Assembly: GCA_903832735.1 (NCBI GenBank)
Contig: CAILCO010000077.1
Coordinates: 1-64,000, forward strand
From: an uncultured Sterolibacterium sp.
GTDB taxonomy: Bacteria > Pseudomonadota > Gammaproteobacteria > Burkholderiales > Rhodocyclaceae
Direction: 5' to 3'
Length of the DNA stretch: 64,000 nucleotides
Both the position numbers and the translations under genes were made by a program. Below, one piece after another: positions 47,469 through 56,782 of the stretch. Position 1 is the stretch's first letter; the number at the start of each line of letters is the position of its first letter. A model generated the notes under the pieces. It was given only the letters and a program-made list of their open reading frames with translations. It did no database searches and was not told the origin of the DNA.

Positions 47469-48146
47469 ATGGCAATCAGCGATTGGCCCGAACAGGAACG
47501 CCCGCGCGAGCGCTTGCGGATACACGGTGCCGCAGCACTTTCCGACGCGGAACTGTTGGCCATCTTCCTGCGCATCGGTATCAAGGGCAAGAGCGCCGTC
47601 GATCTGGCTCGCCAACTCCTCAGCCACTTCGGCTCCTTGCAACGCTTATTTCATGCCGAGGCTGGCGAATTCTCCGCCATTCGGGGCATGGGCATAGCCA
47701 AGTGCGCGCAGTTGCAGGCGGTACTGGAAATGGCCAAGCGCGCCCTCCATGAAGAACTGACGGCCCGCGACCTATTCGCAGCGCCGGCAGCGGTACGGGA
47801 CTGGCTGCGCCTGAAACTCGCCCACCTACCCCACGAAACCTTCGTGGCGCTGTGGCTGGATGCGCAGAACCGGCTAATCGGTGACGAGGAATTATTCCGC
47901 GGCACATTGACCCAAACTAGCGTCTATCCCCGCGAAGTGGTCAAGCAGGCCTTGTCCCGGAATGCCGCGGCGGTCATCTTCGCGCACAACCACCCCTCCG
48001 GTGTGGCCGAACCCTCTCGCGCCGACGAAGCCCTGACCGTTTCGCTAAAGCAAGCATTGGTGCTGATCGACGTGAAAGTACTCGATCACTTCATTGTCGC
48101 CGGGGATACTCCTCCGATGTCCTTCGCAGAGCGCGGATTGCTCTGA
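47469..48146 (+). CDS. radC: RadC/JAMM domain protein
   Basis: [59 protein letters not shown]. Confidence 0.95.
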   Translation: MAISDWPEQERPRERLRIHGAAALSDAELLAIFLRIGIKGKSAVDLARQLLSHFGSLQRLFHAEAGEFSAIRGMGIAKCAQLQAVLEMAKRALHEELTARDLFAAPAAVRDWLRLKLAHLPHETFVALWLDAQNRLIGDEELFRGTLTQTSVYPREVVKQALSRNAAAVIFAHNHPSGVAEPSRADEALTVSLKQALVLIDVKVLDHFIVAGDTPPMSFAERGLL

Positions 48147-48257
48147 ATTGGTTCGACTCACAGAACGCAAAAGCGCGAACAAATGCGGACTTGAAGTTTT
48201 CACCCAGCCTGGGGTACAATGTTCGGCTTTGTTGAATCGATTTCTGGAGCAACCCAC

Positions 48258-48494
48258 ATGTCTCGCGTTTGCCAAGTCACGGGCAAGGCCCCGATGGTCG
48301 GAAACCATGTTTCCCACGCCAACAACAAGACCAAGCGTCGCTTCCTGCCGAACCTGCAGAACCGTCGTTTCTTCGTCGAATCCGAAAACCGCTGGGTGCG
48401 GCTGCGTGTTTCCAACGCCGGCCTGCGGACTATCGACAAAAAAGGCATAGATGTCATTCTCGCCGAGCTGCGAAGCCGCGGCGAATCGTTCTGA
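48258..48494 (+). CDS. rpmB: 50S ribosomal protein L28
   Basis: [34 protein letters not shown]. Confidence 0.98.
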   Translation: MSRVCQVTGKAPMVGNHVSHANNKTKRRFLPNLQNRRFFVESENRWVRLRVSNAGLRTIDKKGIDVILAELRSRGESF

Positions 48495-48523
48495 CGTCTG
48501 CCACAACCTGACCGGAGAACATC

Positions 48524-48691
48524 ATGGCCAAAGGCGCCCGCGAAAAAATCAAACTTGAATCATCGGCCGGAACTGGCCATTTCTACACGACCACCAAGAA
48601 CAAGCGCACCACTCCAGAGAAACTGGAGATGATCAAATACGATCCCAAGGTTCGCAAGCATGTTGCCTACAAGGAAACCAAGCTGAAATAA
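48524..48691 (+). CDS. rpmG: 50S ribosomal protein L33 (55 aa, absent from ORF track)
   Basis: Manual translation [55 protein letters not shown]. Confidence 0.97.
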   Translation: MAKGAREKIKLESSAGTGHFYTTTKNKRTTPEKLEMIKYDPKVRKHVAYKETKLK

Positions 48692-48742
48692 AGCGTAGGC
48701 AGTAGAGAAACGGCGCAGACATAATACCAGCGCCGACAAATA

Positions 48743-48772
48743 CCCGGCCCAGTCGCATGGCCGGGTTTTTTT
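48743..48772 (+). terminator. Rho-independent terminator after rpmG
   Basis: CCCGGCC...GGCCGGG followed by T-run. Confidence 0.85.
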
Positions 48773-48795
48773 CGTTCCGCAGGCTCAAGGAAAGT

Positions 48796-49959
48796 TCAAA
48801 CGGCGTAACGCCGCAGGCGTAGGGAAAACTCCTCCAATTGAGCGATACCGCTCTGCTCGGCGCGGTGTATCCATTCCTGCAACTGCTTCAGGAGTTGCTC
48901 ATGACTCGCGGCGGAACGCGCCCACAGTGCCGTCAGATCGCTGCGCATGGCATAGACCTGGGACAGGCGATCGCTCTCTTTCAGCACCGAGGCGAGCCCT
49001 TCCTGCTCCGGCGTCAATAACTTGGCAGCATCCTCGCCCAACCAGCGCCGCAAGGCCCGGCCCTGCCGCGCATCGAGCTTGAGCTTGCCGATCTCTTCTC
49101 CGGCGATGCGCTGCAGCGACTTCATATACTTCGCTAGGACATCGTACCGATGGGTGATGATGGCCTGCAGGGTAGTAGCATCGACCGTCGAACGAATGAT
49201 GCCGAGCTTGGGTGTCGGCGCGATCTTCTTCACGCGGGCCAGCCCGAGGATTTCCAGGATACGGATATAGAGCCAGCCGACGTCAAATTCGTACCATTTA
49301 TTTGAGAGCTTGGCTGAAGTGGCGTAGGCATGGTGGTTGTTATGCAGTTCCTCGCCACCGATGAGGATGCCCCAAGGCAGGATGTTGCTGCTGGCATCCG
49401 CGCTGGCGAAATTGCGATAACCCCAGTAGTGCCCGATACCGTTGATGACCCCTGCCGCCCAGAACGGGATCCAGAGCACTTGGGCGGTCCAGATCAGCGC
49501 CCCGGGAAGCGCGCCGAACAACGCGATATCGACGAGCAGCATGATGGCGATGCCCAGCTTATGGAAGGGTGTGTATAAGTGGTGCTCCAGCCAGTCATCG
49601 GGAGTACCGTGACCATAGCGCGCCATGGTATCGGCGTTGCGCGATTCCCTGACATAGAGGAACACGCCGCCCCACAGTACCTGGTTTAGGCCGCGGATCT
49701 GCGGACTATGCGGATCGTCCGGCGTCTCACACTTGGCGTGATGCTTGCGGTGAATTGCCGCCCATTCCTTGGTGACCATGCCGGTGGTCAGCCACAGCCA
49801 GAGGCGGAAAAAGTGGCTCGCCACCTGCCCCAGTTCGAGTGCCCGGTGCGCCTGGTAGCGGTGCAGAAATATGGTCACAGCCGCGATGGACACATGGGTC
49901 AGCAGAAGCGTGGCCACTACATACCCCCACCAGGGCAGATGGATCAAACCTGAGAACAT
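48796..49959 (-). CDS. Fatty acid desaturase (acyl-CoA delta-9 type)
   Basis: HRYQAHRALEL, HRKHHAKCE, EELHNNHHA histidine boxes. Confidence 0.93.
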   Translation of the reverse strand: MFSGLIHLPWWGYVVATLLLTHVSIAAVTIFLHRYQAHRALELGQVASHFFRLWLWLTTGMVTKEWAAIHRKHHAKCETPDDPHSPQIRGLNQVLWGGVFLYVRESRNADTMARYGHGTPDDWLEHHLYTPFHKLGIAIMLLVDIALFGALPGALIWTAQVLWIPFWAAGVINGIGHYWGYRNFASADASSNILPWGILIGGEELHNNHHAYATSAKLSNKWYEFDVGWLYIRILEILGLARVKKIAPTPKLGIIRSTVDATTLQAIITHRYDVLAKYMKSLQRIAGEEIGKLKLDARQGRALRRWLGEDAAKLLTPEQEGLASVLKESDRLSQVYAMRSDLTALWARSAASHEQLLKQLQEWIHRAEQSGIAQLEEFSLRLRRYAV

Positions 49960-50028
49960 GCAGAATATGCCTTTCGAGATATAAGTCGCTTCGACTCGAT
50001 TCTACGCGAATAATTCCCTGGCAAGAGT

Positions 50029-51294
50029 TCACACCCCGGTGCCAAGCAGACGTACTTCGCGCTGCGGATAGGGAATTTCGATTCCGGCGGCCTGGAATCC
50101 AGCCCATATGGCGAGGTTGATGTCGGAGCGGATTTGCAACGTGCCTTCCTGAGGGTCCGCGATCCAGAAACCGAGTTCGAGGCTGATGCCGGAATCGCCG
50201 AATGCCGCCAGGAAGGCCTTGGGCGCGGGGTCGGCAAGGACCCGGGATTGTCGCGCGGCGGCTTCAAGCATGATCTCCATCGCCTTCCCGACATCGCTGG
50301 CATAGGCAACCTGTATCTGCAAACTGATCCGTATGCGCGGATCGCTGAAAGACTCATTCAAGACCACGGATCCCACCAGCACCTCGTTGGGAACGATCGC
50401 CTCCACTCCAGAGAGGCCTTTCAATACCGTGTAGCGCGTGGTAATCCGGGTCACCTGTCCACGCTCAGCGCCAACGCTGATGACATTGCCGATGCGGATG
50501 GAGCGATCAAGCAAGATGATGAAACCCGAAACGTAATTGCTGGCGATCTTCTGCAGGCCGAAACCCAGGCCAACGCCAAAGGCGCCGCTGAAGACGGAAA
50601 GCGTGGTGAGATCGATGCCCACCAGCGGCAGGCCGATCAGTACTGCCAGCAACAGCAGCAGTGCTTTCGAGAGCCGGGTGAACACCACGCGCAGGTTGCT
50701 GTCCATGTCGGCAGCGGACATCAGCCTCGCTTCGATCAGACCGCTGACCCAGAGCGCCACGAGCAGCGTAGCAAGCACCGTTACCAAGCCCTGCAACACC
50801 ATCCAGAGATTGAGCTTCTGCTTGCCGACGGTAATGACGACAGCCTCCATCATGTCGATAAGATCCGGCAGCAGGCCGGTGATGTGCAAGGCCACCACAC
50901 CCCAGACTACGAGCGAGAATGCGCGCTCGAACGACGCCAGCCAACCCGAACTGCCGAAGGTCTGGCGCAGCACGTAGAACACGATACGGATCACGGCAAG
51001 GGAAGCCAGAAGCGGCACGGCCAGCAACAGCAGGTGTACAGGGAAACGATGTCTCAACAACGGCAGTGTCACCAGCACCAGCACCAGGGCCACGACCGGG
51101 AAGGCCAAGCGTTGCAGACCACCCTGACCAAAACGCCAGGCGCGCCCGGAGGCCTCGGCTCGGCCACGCACCTGACGATCAACGAAAAATGCAATCACCA
51201 AACAGACGAGCAATGCGCCGACCTGCCAGAACAAATCCGGTTGCTGCAAATCGTGCCAGAACTCGATGAGCAAATTTGAAATATCGTGCGGCAT
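50029..51294 (-). CDS. MscS-family mechanosensitive ion channel
   Basis: GAFGVGLGFGLQKIASNYVSGFIILLDRSIRIGNVI; multi-TM N-terminus. Confidence 0.93.
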   Translation of the reverse strand: MPHDISNLLIEFWHDLQQPDLFWQVGALLVCLVIAFFVDRQVRGRAEASGRAWRFGQGGLQRLAFPVVALVLVLVTLPLLRHRFPVHLLLLAVPLLASLAVIRIVFYVLRQTFGSSGWLASFERAFSLVVWGVVALHITGLLPDLIDMMEAVVITVGKQKLNLWMVLQGLVTVLATLLVALWVSGLIEARLMSAADMDSNLRVVFTRLSKALLLLLAVLIGLPLVGIDLTTLSVFSGAFGVGLGFGLQKIASNYVSGFIILLDRSIRIGNVISVGAERGQVTRITTRYTVLKGLSGVEAIVPNEVLVGSVVLNESFSDPRIRISLQIQVAYASDVGKAMEIMLEAAARQSRVLADPAPKAFLAAFGDSGISLELGFWIADPQEGTLQIRSDINLAIWAGFQAAGIEIPYPQREVRLLGTGV

Positions 51295-51317
51295 GGCTTG
51301 TGCCTCTGTTGCGGCCA

Positions 51318-51887
51318 CTACTCGAGGAGGCCCTGCGGGTAGGGCAACGCCTCGACCCGATGGCGCCGCCAATTGTCAAGATAGGCTAGTGCAAGCCCTG
51401 GGTTGCCGCGCAGGATCAACAGATTTTCGGCATTGCGCGCCTGCGCCGAGAAGGTGAAATTATAGCTGCCGGTGACCACTGCCCCTGTCGCTTCTTCCGG
51501 GTCGATCAGCATGATCTTGTTATGCGCAGAGGCATAACGAACCTCGATCCAGACCGGGATCTCGGCTGCGGCCAATTGCGGAATCTGGCTGCGGCCGAAT
51601 TCATCCTTGACCAGCATCTCGCGATCCGAGAGCACGGAGACTGCGACGCCGCGCTTCTTCGCCTCGATCAACGCCTTGGCCAGCGGCCGACTGGTAAGCA
51701 GATAGGCCTGCACATAGATCGCCCTGCGCGCCTCTTGGAGTACCCGCAGCACGGCGCCTTCGGCATCGTCCCAGGGCGTGAAAGCCAGTTCGATCGTGCC
51801 AGCAGCAGGCAGTGCCGACGATTCCGCTTGCGCCTGTCCAGGCAGAGCCAGCAGGAAGCTGGAAGCCAGGGCAAGGAAAAACTTCAT
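51318..51887 (-). CDS. Exported phospholipase D-superfamily nuclease-like protein
   Basis: Signal peptide MKFFLALASSFLLALPGQAQA; single HKD motif SAHNKIMLIDPEEATGAVVTGSYNFTFSAQARNAEN. Confidence 0.9.
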   Translation of the reverse strand: MKFFLALASSFLLALPGQAQAESSALPAAGTIELAFTPWDDAEGAVLRVLQEARRAIYVQAYLLTSRPLAKALIEAKKRGVAVSVLSDREMLVKDEFGRSQIPQLAAAEIPVWIEVRYASAHNKIMLIDPEEATGAVVTGSYNFTFSAQARNAENLLILRGNPGLALAYLDNWRRHRVEALPYPQGLLE

Positions 51888-53149
51888 GGCAGTCGTTCCA
51901 GGGCGACGGCGTAAAAGCCGTCGGTACCATGCGTATGCGGCAGAAGTTGCATATCCTCAGCGCAGTCGATCAAGATACCTTGCTCCGCCAGCAAGGCCAC
52001 GGCAGAGAGACGACGGAAACCAGGATGTTCGGCGAGGAAATCGGCGACGACCATTTCGTTCTCCTCCGGCAGGATGCTGCAAGTCGCATACACCAGGCGC
52101 CCACCCGGCTTTACCAAGCGCGACGCCGCCGCAAGAATATCGTGCTGCTTCTTGCTCAGTTCGAGGATGCCCTCCGGTGTCTGCCGCCACTTCAGGTCAG
52201 GGTTCCGGCGCAAGGTGCCCAGTCCGCTGCATGGCGCATCGACCAGGACGCGGTCGATCTTGCCGGCGAGCCGCTTCACATGCGTGTCGTTCTCGCCCGA
52301 AATGCGCACAGGATGCACGTTGGACAGGCCTGCCCGGGCGACGCGCGGCTTGAGTCGGGCCAGACGCTTGTCGGCGACGTCGAACGCGTAGAGCCTGCCG
52401 GTGGAGCGCATCATGGCGCCGAGCAACAGGGTCTTGCCGCCGGCACCAGCGCAGAAATCCGCGACCATCTCGCCGCGCTTGGGTGCAAGCAGATAACCGA
52501 GCAACTGGCTGCCTTCATCCTGCACTTCAATTGCGCCCTCAAGATACAACGGGTGCCGCTGGAGCGCCGGCTTGGCCTTGAGCCTGATACCCAACGGCGC
52601 ATAACGGCACGCCTCTGCCGCAATGCCATCGGCAGCGAGCCGGGCGAGAACTTCCTCGCGCGTGGCCTTGATGGAGTTGACGCGCAGATCGAGCGGGGCG
52701 CCCTGGTTGAGACCGCGCGCCAGTTGCAGCAAGGCCTCTTCGGACATGCGCGCGCACAACCGGTCGCTCAGCCAATCGGGCAGGTCAGCCTGCTCGGCCA
52801 GCGTCAACGCCGGTTCCGGCTGCGTCCTGAAACTGCTGAGCCATTCGGCCTCCGCCGTCGTGACCGCCTCCGCCAACTGGCGCTGGGAGAGTCCATTGAC
52901 GCGCATCAACGCCGCCAATATCAGGCGTCTTGGCGTCACCAGAGGCTGCACCAGCTTTTCCAGCAGACGGCGACGGCGCAATACGGCATAGGCGGTCTCA
53001 GCGATAAAGCCGCGCTCGCGGCCGCCCAGGGCGCGCCGCTCACGGAAAAATTCCGACAGCACCGCGTCGGCAGGCTGGTTGAATGTCAGCAGTTTTTTCA
53101 ACGCGGTGGCCGCGTCGGCTATCATGCTTGGGGTGATGCGTAAGTTCAT
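51884..53149 (-). CDS. rsmB: 16S rRNA (cytosine-C5) methyltransferase RsmB
   Basis: FCAGAGGKTLLLGAMM; DAPCSGLGTLRRNPDLKWR; YATCSILPEENE. Confidence 0.95.
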   Translation of the reverse strand: MNLRITPSMIADAATALKKLLTFNQPADAVLSEFFRERRALGGRERGFIAETAYAVLRRRRLLEKLVQPLVTPRRLILAALMRVNGLSQRQLAEAVTTAEAEWLSSFRTQPEPALTLAEQADLPDWLSDRLCARMSEEALLQLARGLNQGAPLDLRVNSIKATREEVLARLAADGIAAEACRYAPLGIRLKAKPALQRHPLYLEGAIEVQDEGSQLLGYLLAPKRGEMVADFCAGAGGKTLLLGAMMRSTGRLYAFDVADKRLARLKPRVARAGLSNVHPVRISGENDTHVKRLAGKIDRVLVDAPCSGLGTLRRNPDLKWRQTPEGILELSKKQHDILAAASRLVKPGGRLVYATCSILPEENEMVVADFLAEHPGFRRLSAVALLAEQGILIDCAEDMQLLPHTHGTDGFYAVALERLP

Positions 53150-53155
53150 GGTTTC

Positions 53156-54184
53156 CTATCGTCCCGGTTCGGGAAGTTTGCCGGTTGCAGCCGGCCCATT
53201 ATCATCGAACTCGAGTTCCTCCGCGAGTTGCACGAAACTCTCGCCATTCCGGTCGGTGTAGCGGACTTTCAGCGGCAAGCCATGCAATTCCATAGCTAGC
53301 CAGATTTCCGTCGCCTCGCCACCCTCGCCGACGCTCTTCAAATGCAACACACGCTGCTGACCGAAGCGCAGAAGGAGTTTTTCCTCGCCCAGGACCACGA
53401 AGGCATAGCGCTCGAACTTCTTCCCCGTCGCGATCATCACTTCGCCCGGCACGACCGGCAACTGCTGGCCGAGTTGGTAGAACAGGCTGAGCACGTCCTG
53501 CGCGCCGGGCAACAGCGGCGCCTGCCGGGATCCGGAGAAGCTGAGCCGTTGCGCCGTCCAATCGAAGCTCGCCGCCTCCGCAGCGGCGCCGTTGCGTTCG
53601 GTGCGATACTGGCTCGGTCGTAGGCCTGTGTCGACGATTTCGCCTTCGCTGACCTGCACCACTCTCGCCTGGCGGAACAACGCGGCAATCCCGGTGGTCT
53701 CTGTCACGCTGTTGAGCCAATAGGTCTTGCCGTCATGGCTCCAGCGATGCACCGCCTGGCCGATGACAAAGCCCTGATCGCCGCGGCTGACGGCGAAGCG
53801 GATGCGACCGTGGCGCGGCAGTGACGGCGGGGCCGACTCTGTCGGCAGAGCCTGGGCCGGATGGGACAGCTCCGCTGGCACGGCTTCCGGCGCAACGCTA
53901 GGTGGCGCTATCGAAACTGCCTCAGGTTCGCCGGCAACGGTTTGAACCGGCACTATCGCAGGTTCCGGCGATGGCGCTCTCAATGAACGGCGCGGCTTTG
54001 ACTTCGGGCGGGACGGCGGCGCCACGACCTGCGGTTCGACTGGAGCAGGAATCAACTTCGCGTCGAGTAGCGCCTCGTCCGTTGACGGCTCCAGCGTCGG
54101 CAAGCGCCAGCCGGGCGCCACGAACAGCAGCAGATGCAGCAACAAGGACAAGGCCAGGCCCAGCCCGATTCCCGATCGCCTCAT
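53156..54184 (-). CDS. DUF3108 domain-containing protein
   Basis: Single N-terminal TM, Pro-rich linker, C-terminal VPLKVRYTDRNGESFVQLAEELEFD-like DUF3108 end. Confidence 0.8.
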   Translation of the reverse strand: MRRSGIGLGLALSLLLHLLLFVAPGWRLPTLEPSTDEALLDAKLIPAPVEPQVVAPPSRPKSKPRRSLRAPSPEPAIVPVQTVAGEPEAVSIAPPSVAPEAVPAELSHPAQALPTESAPPSLPRHGRIRFAVSRGDQGFVIGQAVHRWSHDGKTYWLNSVTETTGIAALFRQARVVQVSEGEIVDTGLRPSQYRTERNGAAAEAASFDWTAQRLSFSGSRQAPLLPGAQDVLSLFYQLGQQLPVVPGEVMIATGKKFERYAFVVLGEEKLLLRFGQQRVLHLKSVGEGGEATEIWLAMELHGLPLKVRYTDRNGESFVQLAEELEFDDNGPAATGKLPEPGR

Positions 54185-54203
54185 CGAGTCCGGCGCAACC
54201 CCG

Positions 54204-54842
54204 TTATGCTGCGACCGGCGCTATCAGAGGCGAAGCGGGCGGGCCCTCGTCCGCGAGCGCCACCCGTCCTTCAGGGGTGAGGCACAGGCGGTCCTCCAGG
54301 AACCAGCGCACCGCCAACGGATAGATCCGGTGTTCCTGGACCAGCACCCGAGCCGCCAGTTCATTCTCATCGTCGTCGCCATGCACCGGCACCGCCGCCT
54401 GGATCACGATCGGACCGGCATCGAGTGCGGGGGTCACGAAATGCACGGTGCAGCCATGAATCTTGACCCCGGCCGCAAGCGCCTGGGCATGCGGCTTCAG
54501 GCCCGGAAACAGCGGCAGGAGGGAAGGATGGATGTTGAGCAAGCGCCCGGCAAAACGGCGCACGAAATCGTCGCCGAGGATACGCATGAAGCCGGCCAGA
54601 ACGACCAGGTCCGCGCCGTGAGCGGCGATCTCGTCGGCTAGGGCGGCATCGAAGGCCTCGCGTGAGGCGTAACGGCGGTGATCGAGCACCGCCGTAGCGA
54701 CGCCGCGCGCCTGGGCCAAGGCTAAACCAAGGGCTTCAGCGCGATCGCTGATGACAGCGGCGACGCGCCCCGGCAGTTTGGCATCGAGCAGGGCCTGGAG
54801 ATTGCTGCCACGGCCGGAGATCAGGATAACGACGGATTTCAT
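54204..54842 (-). CDS. purN: Phosphoribosylglycinamide formyltransferase
   Basis: MKSVVILISGRGSNLQALLDA; NIHPSLLPLFPGLKPHAQAL. Confidence 0.97.
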   Translation of the reverse strand: MKSVVILISGRGSNLQALLDAKLPGRVAAVISDRAEALGLALAQARGVATAVLDHRRYASREAFDAALADEIAAHGADLVVLAGFMRILGDDFVRRFAGRLLNIHPSLLPLFPGLKPHAQALAAGVKIHGCTVHFVTPALDAGPIVIQAAVPVHGDDDENELAARVLVQEHRIYPLAVRWFLEDRLCLTPEGRVALADEGPPASPLIAPVAA

Positions 54843-54943
54843 TTGACTGCCGCCAGCACTCGCGCGGCCAGAAAGTAAGGCATCGCTCATCATAGCGCAA
54901 ACTCTCATTTTACGAATACGCTCCAGGACGCGACGCTGCTAAG

Positions 54944-55912
54944 ATGGACCAAACCACCGGGTATGCCATGAACTTCATCACCGACTACGGGCAGGGCATC
55001 TACGGCATAGACTCGGGCTTTGGACGCCCGCAGTCGAATGCCGTGCATCTGATCGTCGAGGGAGGCCATGCCGCGATCGTCGATACGGCCAACAACCGCA
55101 GCCTGCCCCGCGTTCTCGATGCCCTCAGGGCGCTCGGCGTCGCCCCTGACCGGGTGGACTATGTCATTCTCACTCACATCCACCTCGACCATGCCGGCGG
55201 CGCCAGCCTATTGCTGGACTACCTTCCCGAAGCAAGGCTGGCGATGCTTGCCAGCGGCGCTCGGCATATGAGCGACCCATCGCGGCTGATCAAGAGCACC
55301 GTCGCCGTGTATGGCGAAAGCGCGGCGCGCGAGATGTACGGAGAAATCCTGCCAATCGCAACGGATCGCATCGCGAAAGTGCAGAACGGCCAGACCCTGC
55401 CGCTTGCCGGACGGGAGCTCTGCTTTCTCGACACGCCCGGCCACGCCCGGCACCACATGTCTATCCTCGATGGCCGGAGCGGGCATATTTTCGCCGGCGA
55501 CACCTTCGGCCTGTCCTACCGCGAACTGGACAGCAACGGCCGCTGCTTCGCCTTTCCGGCGACGACGCCGACGCAGTTCGATCCGACGGCGCTGCACCGC
55601 TCGATCGATCTGCTTGCGGGCTACCGGCCGGAGGCGATCTATGTCACCCATTTCAGCCAGGTGCGCGATATCCCGCGCCTGGCCGATGACCTGCACCGCC
55701 TCATCGATGCCCATGCCGCACTGGCACTGCGGGAAGGCGCCGGACCGGAGCGCCACGAACGACTCAAGACCGGTGTCGCGGAAATTCTCTGCGGCGAAGC
55801 GTCAAACCAGGGCTGGCGGCTACACGACGAGGAGTTGCTGAAGTTGATGGCCATGGACATCGAACTCAACGCCCAGGGCCTGGGCTGCTGGCTGGAAACG
55901 CTGGAGGGCTAG
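54944..55912 (+). CDS. Metallo-beta-lactamase fold hydrolase
   Basis: YVILTHIHLDHAGGAS; DTPGHARHHMSI; FAGDTFGLSY. Confidence 0.92.
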   Translation: MDQTTGYAMNFITDYGQGIYGIDSGFGRPQSNAVHLIVEGGHAAIVDTANNRSLPRVLDALRALGVAPDRVDYVILTHIHLDHAGGASLLLDYLPEARLAMLASGARHMSDPSRLIKSTVAVYGESAAREMYGEILPIATDRIAKVQNGQTLPLAGRELCFLDTPGHARHHMSILDGRSGHIFAGDTFGLSYRELDSNGRCFAFPATTPTQFDPTALHRSIDLLAGYRPEAIYVTHFSQVRDIPRLADDLHRLIDAHAALALREGAGPERHERLKTGVAEILCGEASNQGWRLHDEELLKLMAMDIELNAQGLGCWLETLEG

Positions 55913-56069
55913 AGCCTTCCCCCCAACCCCCGGAGCCTCCGCTTTGCTCCGTCGCTTGCCGGCGGCGAGCAGCGCTCGCCGAATTCCCGATCTCGCCCCG
56001 AGTAAGGGGACGACCGAGGCTCACTTCGTGCGCAGACGGTCGACGCCTCGCCTTGGGGCGGCCCGTCGG

Positions 56070-56711
56070 CTAGGCCCGCGCCGTACGATGGCGCAGCCAG
56101 CCGATGAGCGCCGGCAAGAGCGAGATGGCGATGATGGCGACGATCACCAGCGATAAATTATTCTTGAACCAGGGCAGGTTGCCGAACCAGTAGCCGGCCA
56201 AGGTCAGCGAACCGATCCACAAGGCGCCTCCGGCCAGATCGAAGGCGAAAAAGCGCGGGTAGGTCATGCGCGCGACACCGGCCACGAACGGCGCGAAGGT
56301 GCGGGCCAGCGGCAGAAAGCGGGCGATGATGACGGTCTTGCCGCCGTGCGTCTCATAGAAGAGATGGGTCTTCAATAACGCCGCCTTGTTGAAGATGCGC
56401 GACTGTTCCCAGCGAAAGGCCTTCGGCCCGATGGCATGGCCAATCCAGTAGTTGGTATTGTCGCCTCCGACCGCGGCGACGAACAATACCGCGCAGAGCA
56501 CCGAGATATCCATACCGCCGCCTGCAGCCAGGGCGCCGGCGACGAACAACAGCGAGTCGCCCGGCAGGAAGGGCGCCACCACCAGACCGGTCTCGCAAAA
56601 GATGATGGCGAACAGGATGGCATAGACCCACAGCCCATACTGCTGGACCAGGATGACCAGATGCTTGTCCAGATGGAGCACGAGATCGGAAAACTGGGCA
56701 AGGAGTTCCAT
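56070..56711 (-). CDS. DedA family membrane protein
   Basis: FCETGLVVAPFLPGDSLLFVAGALA; FLPLARTFAPFVAGVARMTYPRFFAFDLAGGALW. Confidence 0.95.
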   Translation of the reverse strand: MELLAQFSDLVLHLDKHLVILVQQYGLWVYAILFAIIFCETGLVVAPFLPGDSLLFVAGALAAGGGMDISVLCAVLFVAAVGGDNTNYWIGHAIGPKAFRWEQSRIFNKAALLKTHLFYETHGGKTVIIARFLPLARTFAPFVAGVARMTYPRFFAFDLAGGALWIGSLTLAGYWFGNLPWFKNNLSLVIVAIIAISLLPALIGWLRHRTARA

Positions 56712-56782
56712 CGCTATTGAGGCAGGAGGCCGGCGGCCGAAGCCGGGCATTCTACCGGAAGCGGCAGTCTATAATCGCCGCC

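Noticed and set aside
50134-51279. 381-aa plus-strand ORF opposite the mscS-type gene
   Set aside because: Antisense shadow ORF; Q/H/R-rich with no domain.
51812-53143. 443-aa ORF antisense to rsmB
   Set aside because: Covers rsmB almost exactly on the opposite strand; rsmB motifs are unambiguous.
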